Assembly (NCBI GenBank): GCA_002791295.1
Contig: PFWU01000030.1
Coordinates: 1-47,217 of the forward strand
Direction: 5' to 3'
DNA: 47,217 nt
DNA from: Candidatus Uhrbacteria bacterium CG_4_9_14_3_um_filter_50_9
GTDB taxonomy: Bacteria > Patescibacteriota > Patescibacteriia > UBA9934 > GWF2-40-263
Shown here piece after piece: positions 1 to 9,800 of this stretch; the stretch's first letter is position 1, and each line of letters starts with the position of its first letter. The notes beneath the pieces were generated by a model that was not told the origin of the DNA, ran no database searches, and was given only the letters and a program-made list of their open reading frames with translations. The translations under genes and the position numbers were made by a program.

Positions 1-66
1 GCGAAGAATCTTACAAAACAATGAGTAACATCTGGGTCAGACCCGCCCATGCCGGGTGAAGATCAG

Positions 67-630
67 ATGCCCTTCTTCCTCCCCATGGAGGACGGTAGCT
101 ACCAGTACCTGGCCACGGTCGAGCCCGACGGCGAGGCCTACTCGCTCATGCGGATCTACCTGATCAACGCCCTGACGGGTGAACGCCAGGTGTACCGCTT
201 TGACAAGCCGGGGCGCCCCAGAAACTTGCAGGGTCCGCGCAAGGTCATCTCCTACGCCAAGTCTCTTCCGAGCTACGTCTGGGTTGAAGGCTCTGGCAAG
301 GATCAGAGCGGTACCTACCGCCTGGTCGAACCGAGGCCAGTGACCCCCGAAGGCAAGGACCGCATCTTCTGGATGCTGTCGATCACCCCCGCCGACTATG
401 CGAGCGTGTTCGCCACAGTCTTTGTCGACTCGGCCACCAACGAGGTCCACGGTCCCTTCCTGACCCGCGAGGCAACCTTCGCATGGCTCCGGGGAGAGGA
501 GGTCGACATCAACCAGATGATCGAGACCGGAGACACACTGACAAGTGTCGAAGGAATGTGCAGCGGAATCGAAACCATCTGGATCGACAACTGCCACGGC
601 CTTCGTCCCCCACTCGGCACGACCCGCTAG
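67..630 (+). CDS. GC-rich hypothetical protein, 187 aa
   Basis: I do not recognise a family. The protein opens with MPFFLPMEDG and appears soluble, with mixed strand and helix character, no signal peptide and no membrane segment. I chose the ATG at 67 because GGGTGAAG (54-61) lies five bases upstream as a Shine-Dalgarno sequence. An in-frame ATG at 49 has no such site, and an in-frame TGA at 22-24 blocks any longer start. A short hairpin (ACCCG/CGGGT, 41-57) sits directly before the start, as for other GC-rich genes in this window. The gene ends at an intrinsic terminator. GC content and codon use differ sharply from the transporter that follows, so acquisition by transfer is plausible. Confidence 0.75.
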   Translation: MPFFLPMEDGSYQYLATVEPDGEAYSLMRIYLINALTGERQVYRFDKPGRPRNLQGPRKVISYAKSLPSYVWVEGSGKDQSGTYRLVEPRPVTPEGKDRIFWMLSITPADYASVFATVFVDSATNEVHGPFLTREATFAWLRGEEVDINQMIETGDTLTSVEGMCSGIETIWIDNCHGLRPPLGTTR

Positions 631-643
631 CGGAAACCAAACG

Positions 644-672
644 AACCCCACGCAATGCACGTGGGGTTTTCT
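644..672 (+). terminator. intrinsic terminator after the 187-aa gene
   Basis: Nine-base-pair stem AACCCCACG/CGTGGGGTT with a seven-base loop, followed by TTCT. It separates the GC-rich gene from the AT-richer membrane-protein pair. Confidence 0.75.
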
Positions 673-705
673 CATACCCATCTTCCTCCTGTACACTTGA
701 GTTCT

Positions 706-927
706 ATGCTTTATGCCCTTCGCATTTCCTATCCAGTCATTCTTCTTTATTTCCTTTTTGCTGCATCTATCTACGTTGATTTCCAAAGCAACTACAAAGG
801 ACTGGCCTTTATGATCTTTGCTGTGGGATGCATTGGAACACTCTATCAAAAAACGTGGCACAAGTACCTAACAATCTGTACAATGCCTGTGTATGACAAA
901 AAGCTTCACTCCGCACATGACCATTGA
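706..927 (+). CDS. small two-helix membrane protein, 73 aa
   Basis: Two hydrophobic segments are visible at about residues 8-22 (IS/YPVILLYFLFAASIY) and 30-44 (GLAFMIFAVGCIGTLY), separated by a short polar loop, with a basic, His-rich C-terminus. No family is recognised. The 3' end overlaps the start of the downstream transporter by 35 bases, which implies co-transcription and probably coupled translation. A TACACT box at 692-697 lies about nine bases before the ATG, so the message may be almost leaderless. An upstream extension to 655 would run through the preceding terminator and is unlikely. Confidence 0.6.
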   Translation: MLYALRISYPVILLYFLFAASIYVDFQSNYKGLAFMIFAVGCIGTLYQKTWHKYLTICTMPVYDKKLHSAHDH

Positions 928-1957
928 AAAATGGTTCTTCTTGCTCCTAACCACGGTCGTGGTGTACTTGTTCTGGCAGGTGCTGGAACCGTTTATACTT
1001 GTCCTGCTCCTTGCGGGCGTCGTCGCAATCATTCTCTCTCCGGTTGAACATCGACTTCGAAAGATTGTAAAAATTCCACGACTCTCTGCGGCTATTATGT
1101 CGCTTGGAGTCTTCTTCCTCATTTTTATTCCTTTGCTTGTCACACTTGTCATCATGGCCACGCAGGCCTCAGAACTCGTGCAGACCGCAACAGAAAATCA
1201 GTCCTGGCTTGAACACCTCGATCCTGCCACATCCCCGTTTATTCAATCCCTTCCAGAGCCCGTACAGAATGAAATAAATGCCATTGATCTTTCTGAAATA
1301 GGACGTTCTGTTGCCACTTGGGCCTTTGAAAATGTTGGAAGTTTATTCTCAAGTACAACCAAACTCGTCCTCAATACATTTATTTTCTTCTTGTGTCTCT
1401 ATTACCTTCTTGTTGACCGTAAGAAACTTTACGATGAAGCGCTCATGCTGAGTCCGCTTGAAGATAAGATCGATTCAAAAATTCTCAAGCGTGTTGTTGG
1501 AACGGTGCGTTCAGTCGTGTTTGGTGTCCTCTTGCTTGCAATCATCCAGGGCATCATTGCTGGAATCGGGATGACGATTTTCGGTGTCCCAGGCGCCTCA
1601 ATCTGGGGAGCTCTTACAGCTGTATCCGCCATGGTTCCGTTCGTTGGAACAGGCCTTGTTCTCATCCCAGCCATTCTCTATCTCTTTTTTACTGGCTCAA
1701 CAGGTACAGCAATCGGACTCTTAATCTGGTCCGTCATCTTTGTCTCCATGGCAGACAATCTCATTGGTCCTTACCTCATCGGTGGCACCACACACATGCA
1801 TTCATTCCTGGTTCTGCTCGCCGTCCTCGGTGGACTCTCGGCATTTGGATCCGTCGGAGCCATTGCTGGACCAACGATTTTAGCCGCCCTGCTGGCACTC
1901 ATAGAACTCTACAAATCAGGAATCCTGACGACAAGAAAATTACAAGAAACGACTTGA
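893..1957 (+). CDS. AI-2E/PerM family membrane transporter
   Basis: This 354-residue integral membrane protein has the length and layout of the AI-2E exporter/PerM (UPF0118) family: N-terminal hydrophobic hairpins, a soluble central segment (about residues 90-165) and a cluster of C-terminal helices with Gly-rich turns such as GALTAVSAMVPFVGTGLVL and GGLSAFGSVGAIAGP. Family members move small molecules or ions; the substrate cannot be told from sequence. The start at 893 lies inside the preceding small membrane gene; ATG 917 is an alternative. An intrinsic terminator follows at once. Confidence 0.88.
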   Translation: MTKSFTPHMTIEKWFFLLLTTVVVYLFWQVLEPFILVLLLAGVVAIILSPVEHRLRKIVKIPRLSAAIMSLGVFFLIFIPLLVTLVIMATQASELVQTATENQSWLEHLDPATSPFIQSLPEPVQNEINAIDLSEIGRSVATWAFENVGSLFSSTTKLVLNTFIFFLCLYYLLVDRKKLYDEALMLSPLEDKIDSKILKRVVGTVRSVVFGVLLLAIIQGIIAGIGMTIFGVPGASIWGALTAVSAMVPFVGTGLVLIPAILYLFFTGSTGTAIGLLIWSVIFVSMADNLIGPYLIGGTTHMHSFLVLLAVLGGLSAFGSVGAIAGPTILAALLALIELYKSGILTTRKLQETT

Positions 1958-1965
1958 TCAAAAAG

Positions 1966-1993
1966 AACACCGACCTCACGAGGGTCGGTGTTT
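1966..1993 (+). terminator. bidirectional intrinsic terminator
   Basis: Ten-base-pair stem AACACCGACC/GGTCGGTGTT between the convergent transporter and kinase-like genes. T-rich sequence flanks it on both strands (TTTGAATTT on plus, TTCTTTTT on minus). Confidence 0.8.
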
Positions 1994-2002
1994 GAATTTG
2001 AA

Positions 2003-2027
2003 AAGCACAGACCGTTCGTCTGTGCTT
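2003..2027 (-). terminator. terminator of the three-gene minus operon
   Basis: Ten-base-pair stem AAGCACAGAC/GTCTGTGCTT, 17 bases downstream of the kinase-like gene on the minus strand, followed by TTTTC in that direction. Confidence 0.75.
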
Positions 2028-2043
2028 GTGCGTTGGAGTTGTC

Positions 2044-3609
2044 TCAGGGCATCTTGAGCGGTGTGCTGCGATACCCAGGAGCGAGCGTTCTCATCAGGCG
2101 TTGAAAGGCCTGGAAGAGCTCAAAGTCGTCCTGGTGGACGGGATGGCTCTCTTCGTAGCCGGCGTGGTTGAAGAAGAGCTGGTAAACCTCGCGCACGTCA
2201 CGGCCATCGAAGCTCATGTAGCCCCCCTGACCTGACGACGCATCTGCACCCATGGCGTAGAGCGCCACGCGACAGGCCATCTGCCGGTCGAGGATTGTGC
2301 GCAGGTCACCGTTCGAGCCGATCTGACCGCCTGCCCCCCATCCAATCAGGATCACGGCGCTGTGCTTGGGATCGAGCAAGATGTGCTCGGGCCGGACAGA
2401 GGCATGAACCAGCTTGGCCTTGTGGGCGAAGATGAGAGCCTGGAACAGGTCACTGAAAACCCAGCCAACAACTGGGAGCGGAAGTGCGTGCGAACGTGAC
2501 GCATACTGCTCCACCGCCTCTTCGAGCGTCCACGTGAACCCGGATCCGATCCGGAACACACCCTGAGCACCCTTGAGGGGTTCGGGGATACGACGAAGAT
2601 GGTAGTCGTCGTCGCTTGAAGCGCGTAGTTGTTCGACGAGTGCCTGCTCGGCAGCCACCCACTCCTGATCTGTGCCCACCCCTTCGACGAGAAGAAGATG
2701 CTGCGTCTCACCTGCCTCGTCCATGCGGCCGAGAGAGACGACCTTGACCGGATCCCTGACGATCTCGCATGCGATGAAGAGCGTGAGGTCTCCGACCAGC
2801 CTGCGGATGTAGCCGCTCCGCCGCGTACCGTCAGTGAGGAACCGTCGCTCCGGGAGGTTGGTGACCTCATGAGCGTCGAGCAGCCGATCGGCTCGCTCGA
2901 AGAGCAGAATCATCTCCGTAAGGGTCGATGCGACACCAGTCAATACAGGGGTCATGAACAGATCAGGATGCTGAAGGAAGAACTCTGCCACCTCTGGCTG
3001 ATCAAAAGCATCTTGGTTCATCAGAGCCAGGACACCGTAGAGTGGCACCCCCGTCTGTTCCCGGGCCTCGAGGAGAACGGGATGAACCGTTCCTCTGCAC
3101 CACCTGATGATGGTTTCGTCGGTGAGCGGGATGAAGAAGCCAGGTCGGCTCTTGGTATCCTCGCTGAGCGACGCATCGACAAGCTCGCCTGTCACCCAGT
3201 TGAGACGCCGAAGCGTCATCAGGATGGGTTCGAAGCATCCCCTGCGACAGAAGGGGCAGGCCTCCTCCACCTCGAAGGTGTAGAGGTGACCATTGACCTT
3301 CAGACCGAGCTCACCACAGCTATCACACACGAGCGTGCGGGGGCCAAAGGCCTTGAGAAGCTGCACGAGCCGCGTCACCCGAGATGCGGGAAGGCCTGTG
3401 ATCTCAGCCTGCTCGGCCTTGCGCTCGACGTCATCGACCTCGATCAGGCCGACGTCAGCGAAGGTTGGTTCAGGCCCCACCAAAGCACCGAGAAGAAGAC
3501 GCGTGTCTTCTTCGGGACGCTCGAGCGTTCTGGTCGCACCCAGAACCAATGCGTGCAGCAGTCGATCTGGGATCGACAGAGAGCTTGCGTCGGTCAATGA
3601 GTCACTCAT
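2044..3609 (-). CDS. zinc-ribbon protein with a degenerate protein-kinase C-lobe
   Basis: This 521-residue protein carries a CxxC...CxxC zinc ribbon (C95, C98, C118, C121). A C-terminal region resembles a protein-kinase C-lobe: helix SDLFQALIFAHKAKLVH leads into HASVRPEHILLD at about 402-413, where active kinases have HRDxKxxN, followed by a beta hairpin ending in GWG (about 423-425) in place of DFG. The HRD aspartate, catalytic lysine, asparagine and DFG aspartate all appear substituted, so I infer a pseudokinase; no N-lobe P-loop was recognised. It is the last gene of an operon with the two upstream genes. SD AAGGAGATGGC precedes the ATG. The kinase reading rests on motif resemblance alone and needs structural confirmation. 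Confidence 0.6.
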   Translation of the reverse strand: MSDSLTDASSLSIPDRLLHALVLGATRTLERPEEDTRLLLGALVGPEPTFADVGLIEVDDVERKAEQAEITGLPASRVTRLVQLLKAFGPRTLVCDSCGELGLKVNGHLYTFEVEEACPFCRRGCFEPILMTLRRLNWVTGELVDASLSEDTKSRPGFFIPLTDETIIRWCRGTVHPVLLEAREQTGVPLYGVLALMNQDAFDQPEVAEFFLQHPDLFMTPVLTGVASTLTEMILLFERADRLLDAHEVTNLPERRFLTDGTRRSGYIRRLVGDLTLFIACEIVRDPVKVVSLGRMDEAGETQHLLLVEGVGTDQEWVAAEQALVEQLRASSDDDYHLRRIPEPLKGAQGVFRIGSGFTWTLEEAVEQYASRSHALPLPVVGWVFSDLFQALIFAHKAKLVHASVRPEHILLDPKHSAVILIGWGAGGQIGSNGDLRTILDRQMACRVALYAMGADASSGQGGYMSFDGRDVREVYQLFFNHAGYEESHPVHQDDFELFQAFQRLMRTLAPGYRSTPLKMP

Positions 3610-3700
3610 GCCATCTCCTTGAGATGAGAGGGTTCATTGTGTCTAGCAGCCCTTGGGTATACCCCAGAGCTTCATAAACACAGTGATTGAAACCTCCACC

Positions 3701-3728
3701 GGAATGTGAGCTGAGCAGCTCACATTCC
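3701..3728 (-). other. intercistronic stem-loop
   Basis: Perfect 12-base-pair hairpin GGAATGTGAGCT/AGCTCACATTCC with a GAGC loop between the second and third genes of the operon. It lacks a U-tract, so processing or mRNA stabilisation is more likely than termination. Confidence 0.6.
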
Positions 3729-3757
3729 GGAAGAATGTCGTTGATCCGACGAACGGA

Positions 3758-4849
3758 TCAGGCGGTCTGGATGCCGGCGAAGGGGCCGGCCCTGACCTCG
3801 CGGGTCGTGGGGCCATTCCTGGTCATCTCGATCACGCTGTGCAGGTCGAGCGGTATGAGCGTGAAGATGATCTCGGGCTCCTCGCGCCAGTGATCGGGAT
3901 CGTGCGGGTCCAAGGTGACGCGCTGGTCGACTGTGCGACCGGCACCGACCTCCATACGCTCGGGCGCACCGACCCGGCGGATGGCAGGCCGATGATCCAG
4001 CAGCCCTTCGGGTTCGATGCTGCGCGTCAGTCCTCTGAAACCGTCGCCGCCGAGGGACTGCGGCTCGAATGAGGACTCGAATCCCCCACGGAACGCCGAG
4101 GTGCGAATCTGCGGCTTTGCATGCTTCGAGAGGAAGACAGCGATGTCGATCCCCTCGCTGCGCCTCTCGCCGATGAGCTGCTGAGCCACGCCCTTGCCAG
4201 AGCTGGTGGGCACCAGCACGAACTGCTGGATCTTGCCGTCCTCGCCACGCCAGCCGTCACGCCAGAACGCCCCCCGTTCGATGTCCGAGATGAAGTTCTG
4301 CGGGTCCCAGCGGAAGCCACACTCCGTGCAGAAGCGGTGAGCGTCGGCGAAGGGAGTGCCATGACGGGGGCAGGTGTTGCGGTAGAACTCGAGCACGGGC
4401 TTGCTCGGACCGACGTACAGGTCACGACGCATGCTGCTCGAGGTGGGCAGTCCACTGACAGCGTTCAGACCCTGCACGCCCATGAGCACGGCCACGTTGT
4501 GGCTGTGGTGACCCATGGCATTGAAGTCGAACCACATCTCGCGAGGCATGGGGAAGCCCCGTGCGTCGACGAGGATCCGAATCATGTCGCTCGGGTCACG
4601 GGTGACCTGACTCTCGGTGAGCCCCTGGTCCTGCCAGTGGAGCTCCGTGCTGGGGATGCCGAAGAAGAAGACGGCCTGCATCGAACCCATGGCGGTGAGC
4701 CAGTGCCCGGGGACCTGGTCCTTGTAGTCACTGGCATCGAACACATGCCAGGGATGGGAACGCACGAGGCCTGTGCTGCCATCATCTCGCTTGGGGGCCA
4801 GATGGACGGCCACCTGAAGCGTGTCTGCTCGCATGACGTGGGTCGTCAT
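3758..4849 (-). CDS. hypothetical zinc-ribbon protein, 363 aa
   Basis: No family is recognised. A single zinc-binding cluster is visible at C160-x2-H163 and C174-x2-C177 (NTCPRHG...FCTECGF), about in the middle of the protein. The N-terminal half has alternating beta character with aromatic-rich stretches, and the C-terminal 90 residues are polar. There is no signal peptide or membrane helix. The gene is second in the minus-strand operon, between a helical protein and the kinase-like protein; the partner on its 3' side also has a zinc ribbon. An SD-like GGAG lies just before the ATG. GC content is high. Confidence 0.7.
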   Translation of the reverse strand: MTTHVMRADTLQVAVHLAPKRDDGSTGLVRSHPWHVFDASDYKDQVPGHWLTAMGSMQAVFFFGIPSTELHWQDQGLTESQVTRDPSDMIRILVDARGFPMPREMWFDFNAMGHHSHNVAVLMGVQGLNAVSGLPTSSSMRRDLYVGPSKPVLEFYRNTCPRHGTPFADAHRFCTECGFRWDPQNFISDIERGAFWRDGWRGEDGKIQQFVLVPTSSGKGVAQQLIGERRSEGIDIAVFLSKHAKPQIRTSAFRGGFESSFEPQSLGGDGFRGLTRSIEPEGLLDHRPAIRRVGAPERMEVGAGRTVDQRVTLDPHDPDHWREEPEIIFTLIPLDLHSVIEMTRNGPTTREVRAGPFAGIQTA

Positions 4850-4897
4850 CGGTACTCCGTTGGTTGTGTCCTTACGGACGGGTGAGGGGGAAATTAC

Positions 4898-4944
4898 TTT
4901 CCATCCACGGCTCGTTTTATCAAAACAGGCCGTAAATGGAAAGG
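4898..4944 (-). other. leader stem-loop before the zinc-ribbon gene
   Basis: Imperfect 47-nt hairpin of three stacked helices (CTTTCCAT/ATGGAAAG, then ACGGC/GCCGT, then GTTTT/AAAAC). It follows the hairpin at 4944-4967 in transcription order and precedes the SD of the zinc-ribbon gene. Confidence 0.55.
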
Positions 4945-4967
4945 AGGAGTCTTGCGTGACTCCTCCT
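4944..4967 (-). terminator. stem-loop after the 477-aa gene, possible weak terminator
   Basis: Nine-base-pair stem GGAGGAGTC/GACTCCTCC followed by TTTCC on the minus strand. The short U-tract suggests partial termination or a processing point inside the operon. Confidence 0.5.
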
Positions 4968-4990
4968 CGTAGGGGGGGTGGCCAGTAGGC

Positions 4991-6424
4991 CTAGCTCAGG
5001 GAGCCGCGGGAATCGCGACCACCGGGACGGTGCGCCGCGGTGCGGCCCTCGATCGCGTCGAAGCTGGAGGGACGGCCGGCGGTGCGGTAGGCACTGGTGC
5101 CCGGCCAGGTGATGGGCTTGCCGCGCCGCTGCAGGGCCAGGATGTACTCGGGGCAGATGTCGGCCGGCTGCTTCGGGAGCTCGAGAACACCCAAGACGAA
5201 CCCGGCGATCGAGCGCTCCTGGTCCTGGGCGTCCACGGGAACGTCCAGCTCGAGCTTCTTGATCATCTCCTCGAAGCTGCCGGCACCGACCAAGCCCGGG
5301 AGGGCAGCGTCGCGCAGCAGCTCGGCGTCCATGACCAGATCCTTGCCGATGGTCCTCGCCGCGGGGATGCCGAGACCGGCGAACACGCGGTTGAACTCGT
5401 CGATCAGTGCGCGGGCGGCGCTCACCACCGGCATGGGATCGGGGTACTCGATGCCGGAGGAACCACTGCGGATTGCCAACACGATGTTGGCGACGTCGCC
5501 GGACTCGTCCTTGTGTAGCTGCCGGTAGGCATCGAGCTTGCCCTGAAACTCCGCGAGCCTCGGCCAGAGGGTCGCGACCTTCTCGACGAAGCAAGCCTTG
5601 TCAGCCTCGGGCACCGAGGTGATCGAGCCGTCGAAGGCTGCGAGCACGTCCGCGTAGCTGCGCCGGGTCTGGGCGCGCTTGAGCGTGTAGTAGAGCTCCG
5701 GCGCGGGCAGGTCCATGGCCTCGGCGTGCTCGAGCACGCGCTTGGTCAGGACCGGCAGGATGCGATCCACACCCAGGGCCCGGGTCAAGGCCCCGCGGAT
5801 GGCAACGACGGCGTCGGCCGAGGAGAACTTGGCCACGCCGCCGGTCGCGAGCGCACTCAGGAGCGAGTCGCCGTCCTCGGGGAGGCTCGGCAGCAGGCTC
5901 ATGTCGACTGCAGCACGAGGCGTCGGAGCCGAACCGGCCACGGGGGTCGGCCCAGGGATGACGTTCGTCGGGGTCTCGAAGGCCTTGAGGACCTTCTTGA
6001 CGCCGAGGGTCACCTTGGCGTTGAAGCCCTTCTCGCCGGAGCGGGTGAAGAGGCTGACGATCTCCTCCTCCTCGAGCACACCTTCCTTGACCATCTCGAG
6101 GATGGTGTCGCTGTCGCCGTAGCCATCGAAGGCGGCGAAGATCTGGGCCGTGGTGAGGTCGGTTGCGGCAGCGAGCGGGGCGAAGGTGCTCTCGAACTCG
6201 CTGGAGAACTCGGACGGCGGCGGTGCGTCGAGGTACTTCTCGACCAGCTTCTCGGCCGCGGCCTTGGAGATGGTCCAGGCCTTCTGGACGGCCTTGGTGT
6301 CGCCGTACTCGTTGACCTTGGCCTTGAGACTGGCCTCGTCGGTGACGCCGTCGACTTCCATCTTGGCGATGCCCTTGGCGCTGACGCCGAAGGTCTCGAG
6401 GGTGGACTGGAGTGCGGATTCCAT
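4991..6424 (-). CDS. GC-rich helical protein of unknown function, 477 aa
   Basis: First gene of the three-gene operon. The protein is acidic and predominantly helical. An N-terminal domain of about 150 residues is rich in Ala, Glu and Lys. A Pro/Thr/Ala linker (about 155-170) follows, then a larger helical domain to about residue 400, and a basic Gly/Arg/Ser-rich tail. No catalytic motif, signal peptide or membrane segment is visible and I assign no function. The start is fixed by SD AAGGAG before ATG (CAAGGAGCAGAACATG). A consensus promoter and long leader hairpin lie upstream. Operon partners carry zinc ribbons and a kinase-like domain, so a protein-interaction role is possible. Confidence 0.7.
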   Translation of the reverse strand: MESALQSTLETFGVSAKGIAKMEVDGVTDEASLKAKVNEYGDTKAVQKAWTISKAAAEKLVEKYLDAPPPSEFSSEFESTFAPLAAATDLTTAQIFAAFDGYGDSDTILEMVKEGVLEEEEIVSLFTRSGEKGFNAKVTLGVKKVLKAFETPTNVIPGPTPVAGSAPTPRAAVDMSLLPSLPEDGDSLLSALATGGVAKFSSADAVVAIRGALTRALGVDRILPVLTKRVLEHAEAMDLPAPELYYTLKRAQTRRSYADVLAAFDGSITSVPEADKACFVEKVATLWPRLAEFQGKLDAYRQLHKDESGDVANIVLAIRSGSSGIEYPDPMPVVSAARALIDEFNRVFAGLGIPAARTIGKDLVMDAELLRDAALPGLVGAGSFEEMIKKLELDVPVDAQDQERSIAGFVLGVLELPKQPADICPEYILALQRRGKPITWPGTSAYRTAGRPSSFDAIEGRTAAHRPGGRDSRGSLS

Positions 6425-6473
6425 GTTCTGCTCCTTGACAGGGTGGGTAGTCGGATAATCCGACCTGTTGAGG

Positions 6474-6528
6474 TTGCCATTTGGCGCTCTGAATACGTCT
6501 CAAACGTATGCAAGGCGCCAAATGGCAA
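6474..6528 (-). promoter_or_regulatory. 5'-leader hairpin of the three-gene operon
   Basis: Perfect 13-base-pair arms TTGCCATTTGGCG/CGCCAAATGGCAA enclose a second helix (ATACGT/ACGTAT). The hairpin begins about 20 nt after the predicted transcription start and precedes a smaller GTCGGAT/ATCCGAC hairpin and the SD. It may stabilise the mRNA or bind a regulator. Confidence 0.6.
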
Positions 6529-6556
6529 GAATCTTTAATGAGCAGAATAACGGGCA

Positions 6557-6585
6557 AGAATAGACGAAAACTCTTTTTTTGTCAA
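6557..6585 (-). promoter_or_regulatory. promoter of the three-gene operon
   Basis: On the minus strand, TTGACA (6580-6585) and TATTCT (6557-6562) are separated by 17 bases. Predicted start is near 6550. Confidence 0.75.
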
Positions 6586-6760
6586 TACTTTGGATCAAGC
6601 TTAGTGTCGATCACACACTAAAAATAGTTGATGTAGTAAATCCTGTCAACATTGTGAGACTTTGCACAATTGACCTAAAAATGCAGCCTATTAAACAAGG
6701 AGAAACGATCGACTTCGTGTAAAAGGAGCTAAGGTGCTTTTGTTGGATTTTTTGAATTTG

Positions 6761-6786
6761 AAAACCGGACCCGTTAAGGAGTCCGG
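6761..6786 (-). terminator. terminator of the MopE/FG-GAP lipoprotein gene
   Basis: Stem CCGGAC/GTCCGG followed by TTTTC on the minus strand, preceded by another hairpin (GCTCATCA...GATGAGC, about 6791-6812) directly after the stop codon. Confidence 0.65.
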
Positions 6787-6812
6787 CTGATGCTCATCGC
6801 GTGTTGATGAGC

Positions 6813-9800
6813 TTAGAGTCCCGTTCCGAGGAACAGGTAGGTGGCGCCGGCAGCGGATCCGCCGTCGTCGTCGCCGAGGGCACAGATGAGGACGTCGTCG
6901 TAGCCGTCGCCATCCACGTCACCCGCAGCCTCGAGACACTCACCGGCGTTGTCACCAGCGCTTTCGCCCTGGAGTTCACCGTCGATGGTGCTGATCGTGG
7001 CCGTGACACTCACCGGGCCGAGCCAGACGTAGGCGGTTCCTGCGTCCGCACCCGCTCCATCGTCGCCGAGGGCGCTGACGATGAGGTCGTTGTCGCCGTC
7101 GCCGTTGACGTCTGCCACGGCTGCGTCGGTTCCGAACTCGTCGTTCGAGCTCTGTCCCACAAGCTGCAAGTCCGCCGTCGAGAGACTGGCGTCCAAGGCG
7201 CTCACGGGCGTGAGGAAGAGGTACAGAGCCCCTTCGCTCGTGCCGGTGTCGTCGTAGGCGGGCACGCCGACCATGAGGTCATCGTAACCATCCGTGTCGA
7301 CGTCACCGGTCATGAGGTACGCACCTGCGGCATCGCCGGCCACTTCACCGGTGAGGGTGTAGTTGACGACAGATGCGATCGTTCCCGAGGTCGTACTGAG
7401 CGGTCCCTCGAGGATGTAGACGGCTCCGGCGTTGCTCGCAGCGTCGTCGTTCCCTGGGGCTCCGATCAAGAGGTCATCGCCACCGTCGGCGTCGATGTCC
7501 GTGATGACGAGTGACGACCCCGCCTGATCACCAGAGGCGCCGGTGAGGAAGATCGCGTACTCGTCGATGGGTTCAGTGCCGGTGTTCACCGGACCGAACT
7601 CGATATAGACACCGCCGGCACTGGTGCCACCGGAATCCTCCATGGGGACACTGACGACGAGGTCGTCGTAGCCGTCGTGATCGAGATCGCCCACAGCGAC
7701 TGCCGCACCCGTCTCGTCTCCGGAACCGATTCCCGAACGGGTCATGTCGGCATCGGCGTCGCTCATCGAGCCCGAGAAGGGGCCCATGAAGACGTGCATG
7801 CGACCTGCACTCGAGGAGACGCCGGGGGCGCCGACCACGAGATCATCGGAACCATCTCCATCGAGGTCACCGCAGGCAAGCGAGCTACCGAAGTAGCCAC
7901 TCGAAGCGGACCCGTAGATCCGCGCGCCCGCCGTGGAGGCACTCACCGTCCCCGAGCTCACGGAGCTCGAGAACACGACGTACACGGCTCCACCCCGGGT
8001 GGTTCCCGAGCCGTTCTCGTGCGAGGCGAACACGATGTCTGGGTCGCCGTCGTCGTTGAGATCGCAGCCACCCAGCAAGGGGCCACCGGCTTCATCGCCG
8101 CTTGCCTCACCCGTCCACTTGCTCCCCGCGTCTGCGAGAGAGGACGTGCCGGAGAACCCACAGGTGTTGGGGGTTCCATCGCAGTCGTTGTCGAGCCAGT
8201 CCCCGCAGACCTCGGTCTCGCCGGGGTTCACGGAAGCTTCGGTGTCGTCGCAGTCACCCGTGTCGGACGTGAAACCACTTGGGGCCACACAATCCTCTGC
8301 AGTGCTCGCACTCGAATCACCGTACCCGTCGCCATCGCCGTCGGTGTAGTAGGTCGTGAGGACGCCTTCATCGATGCTGGTGTCGCAGTCGTTGTCGACG
8401 TAATCACACACCTCGGTCTTGCCAGGACTGACGGCGGACGTGCTGTCATCGCAGTCGGTATTGTCCGTGACGTAACCCGTGGGAGCGGAGCACCCCGTGA
8501 CCGAGTAGATCGCGTCGCCGTAGCCGTCGGCGTCGGCGTCGAGATAGTAGTCCACGGCGTCCACAGCATCCGACTCGTCGGTCGAACCGTCGCAGTCGTC
8601 ATCGTGGCCGTCGCAGTACTCGTCCGCACCGGGGTTCGTGCCTGCGTCGGTATCGTCGCAGTCGGTGTCGTCGCTCACGTAGCCCGAGGGCTGCGTGCAC
8701 GCTTCTTCCGTATCAGACACGTCACCGTAGCCGTCGGCGTCATCGTCGGCGTACCAGGTCGTCCTGTCGATGACGTCGGACTCGTCGATGAATCCGTCAC
8801 AGTCATTGTCGACCGTGTCGCACTCTTCGGCGGCATCAGGGCTGATGGCCGATGTACTGTCGTCGCAGTCGTCGGCATTGGTGACGTAGCCGGTCTCGTC
8901 TTCACAGGTCACGAGTGAACTGTCCGGATCACCGTACCCATCAGCGTCGGCGTCCAGGTAGAGGGTGTCGGGCGAATCGACCGTGCCGTCGCAGTCGTTG
9001 TCGATCAGATCCCCACAGTCCTCACGGACACTGGGATTGATGTCGGCGTTGGTGTCGTCGCAGTCCTGGTTGTTCTCGACGTAGCCAGCCGAAGCTTCAC
9101 AGGCGATCTCGGTGTAGTAACTGTCTCCGAACCCGTCACCGTCCGTATCACCGTACCAGGTCTCAGCCGTGCTGAGATCCAGATTGCCGTCATCGTCATC
9201 GATCTGCATGTCGCAGTCGTTGTCGATTCCGTCGCAGACTTCGGTTGCATCCGGGTTGATGGTGGCGTTGGTGTCGTCACAGTCCGAGGAGGACGCGACG
9301 TAACCCATGGGCTGAGTACAGGCTTCGGCCCACGTATCCGAAGCACCGAAGGTGTCGGAATCCGCGTCCTCGTACCAGGTCAGGAACAGCCCTTCGTCGA
9401 TCGCGCCGTCGCAGTTGTTGTCCACGTAGTCGCAGACTTCATCTGCGATGGGACTGATCTCGGCGTTGCCGTCGTCACAGTCTCCCGCAGTCGCAGCGTA
9501 GCCTTCCGGCATGCCACAGGCTTCGATCGTGTAGTCCTCGTTCCCGAAGCCGTCAGCGTCGCTGTCGGCGTACCAGGTATTCATGACCCCGTCGTCGATC
9601 AGGCCATTGCAGTTGTTGTCGATCGCATCGCAGATCTCCGTCGCACCCGGACGCACACTGGCGTCGGTGTCGTCGCAGTCTTCGGTCTCGGTGTATCCGT
9701 CGCCGTCGGCGTCGATGCCTGGAACGTATCCAGTGTCCGGATCGAATGCGACCTTGCCGGTGTCGCAGCCACCGATGGAAAGGACGATCGCCAGCACGCT

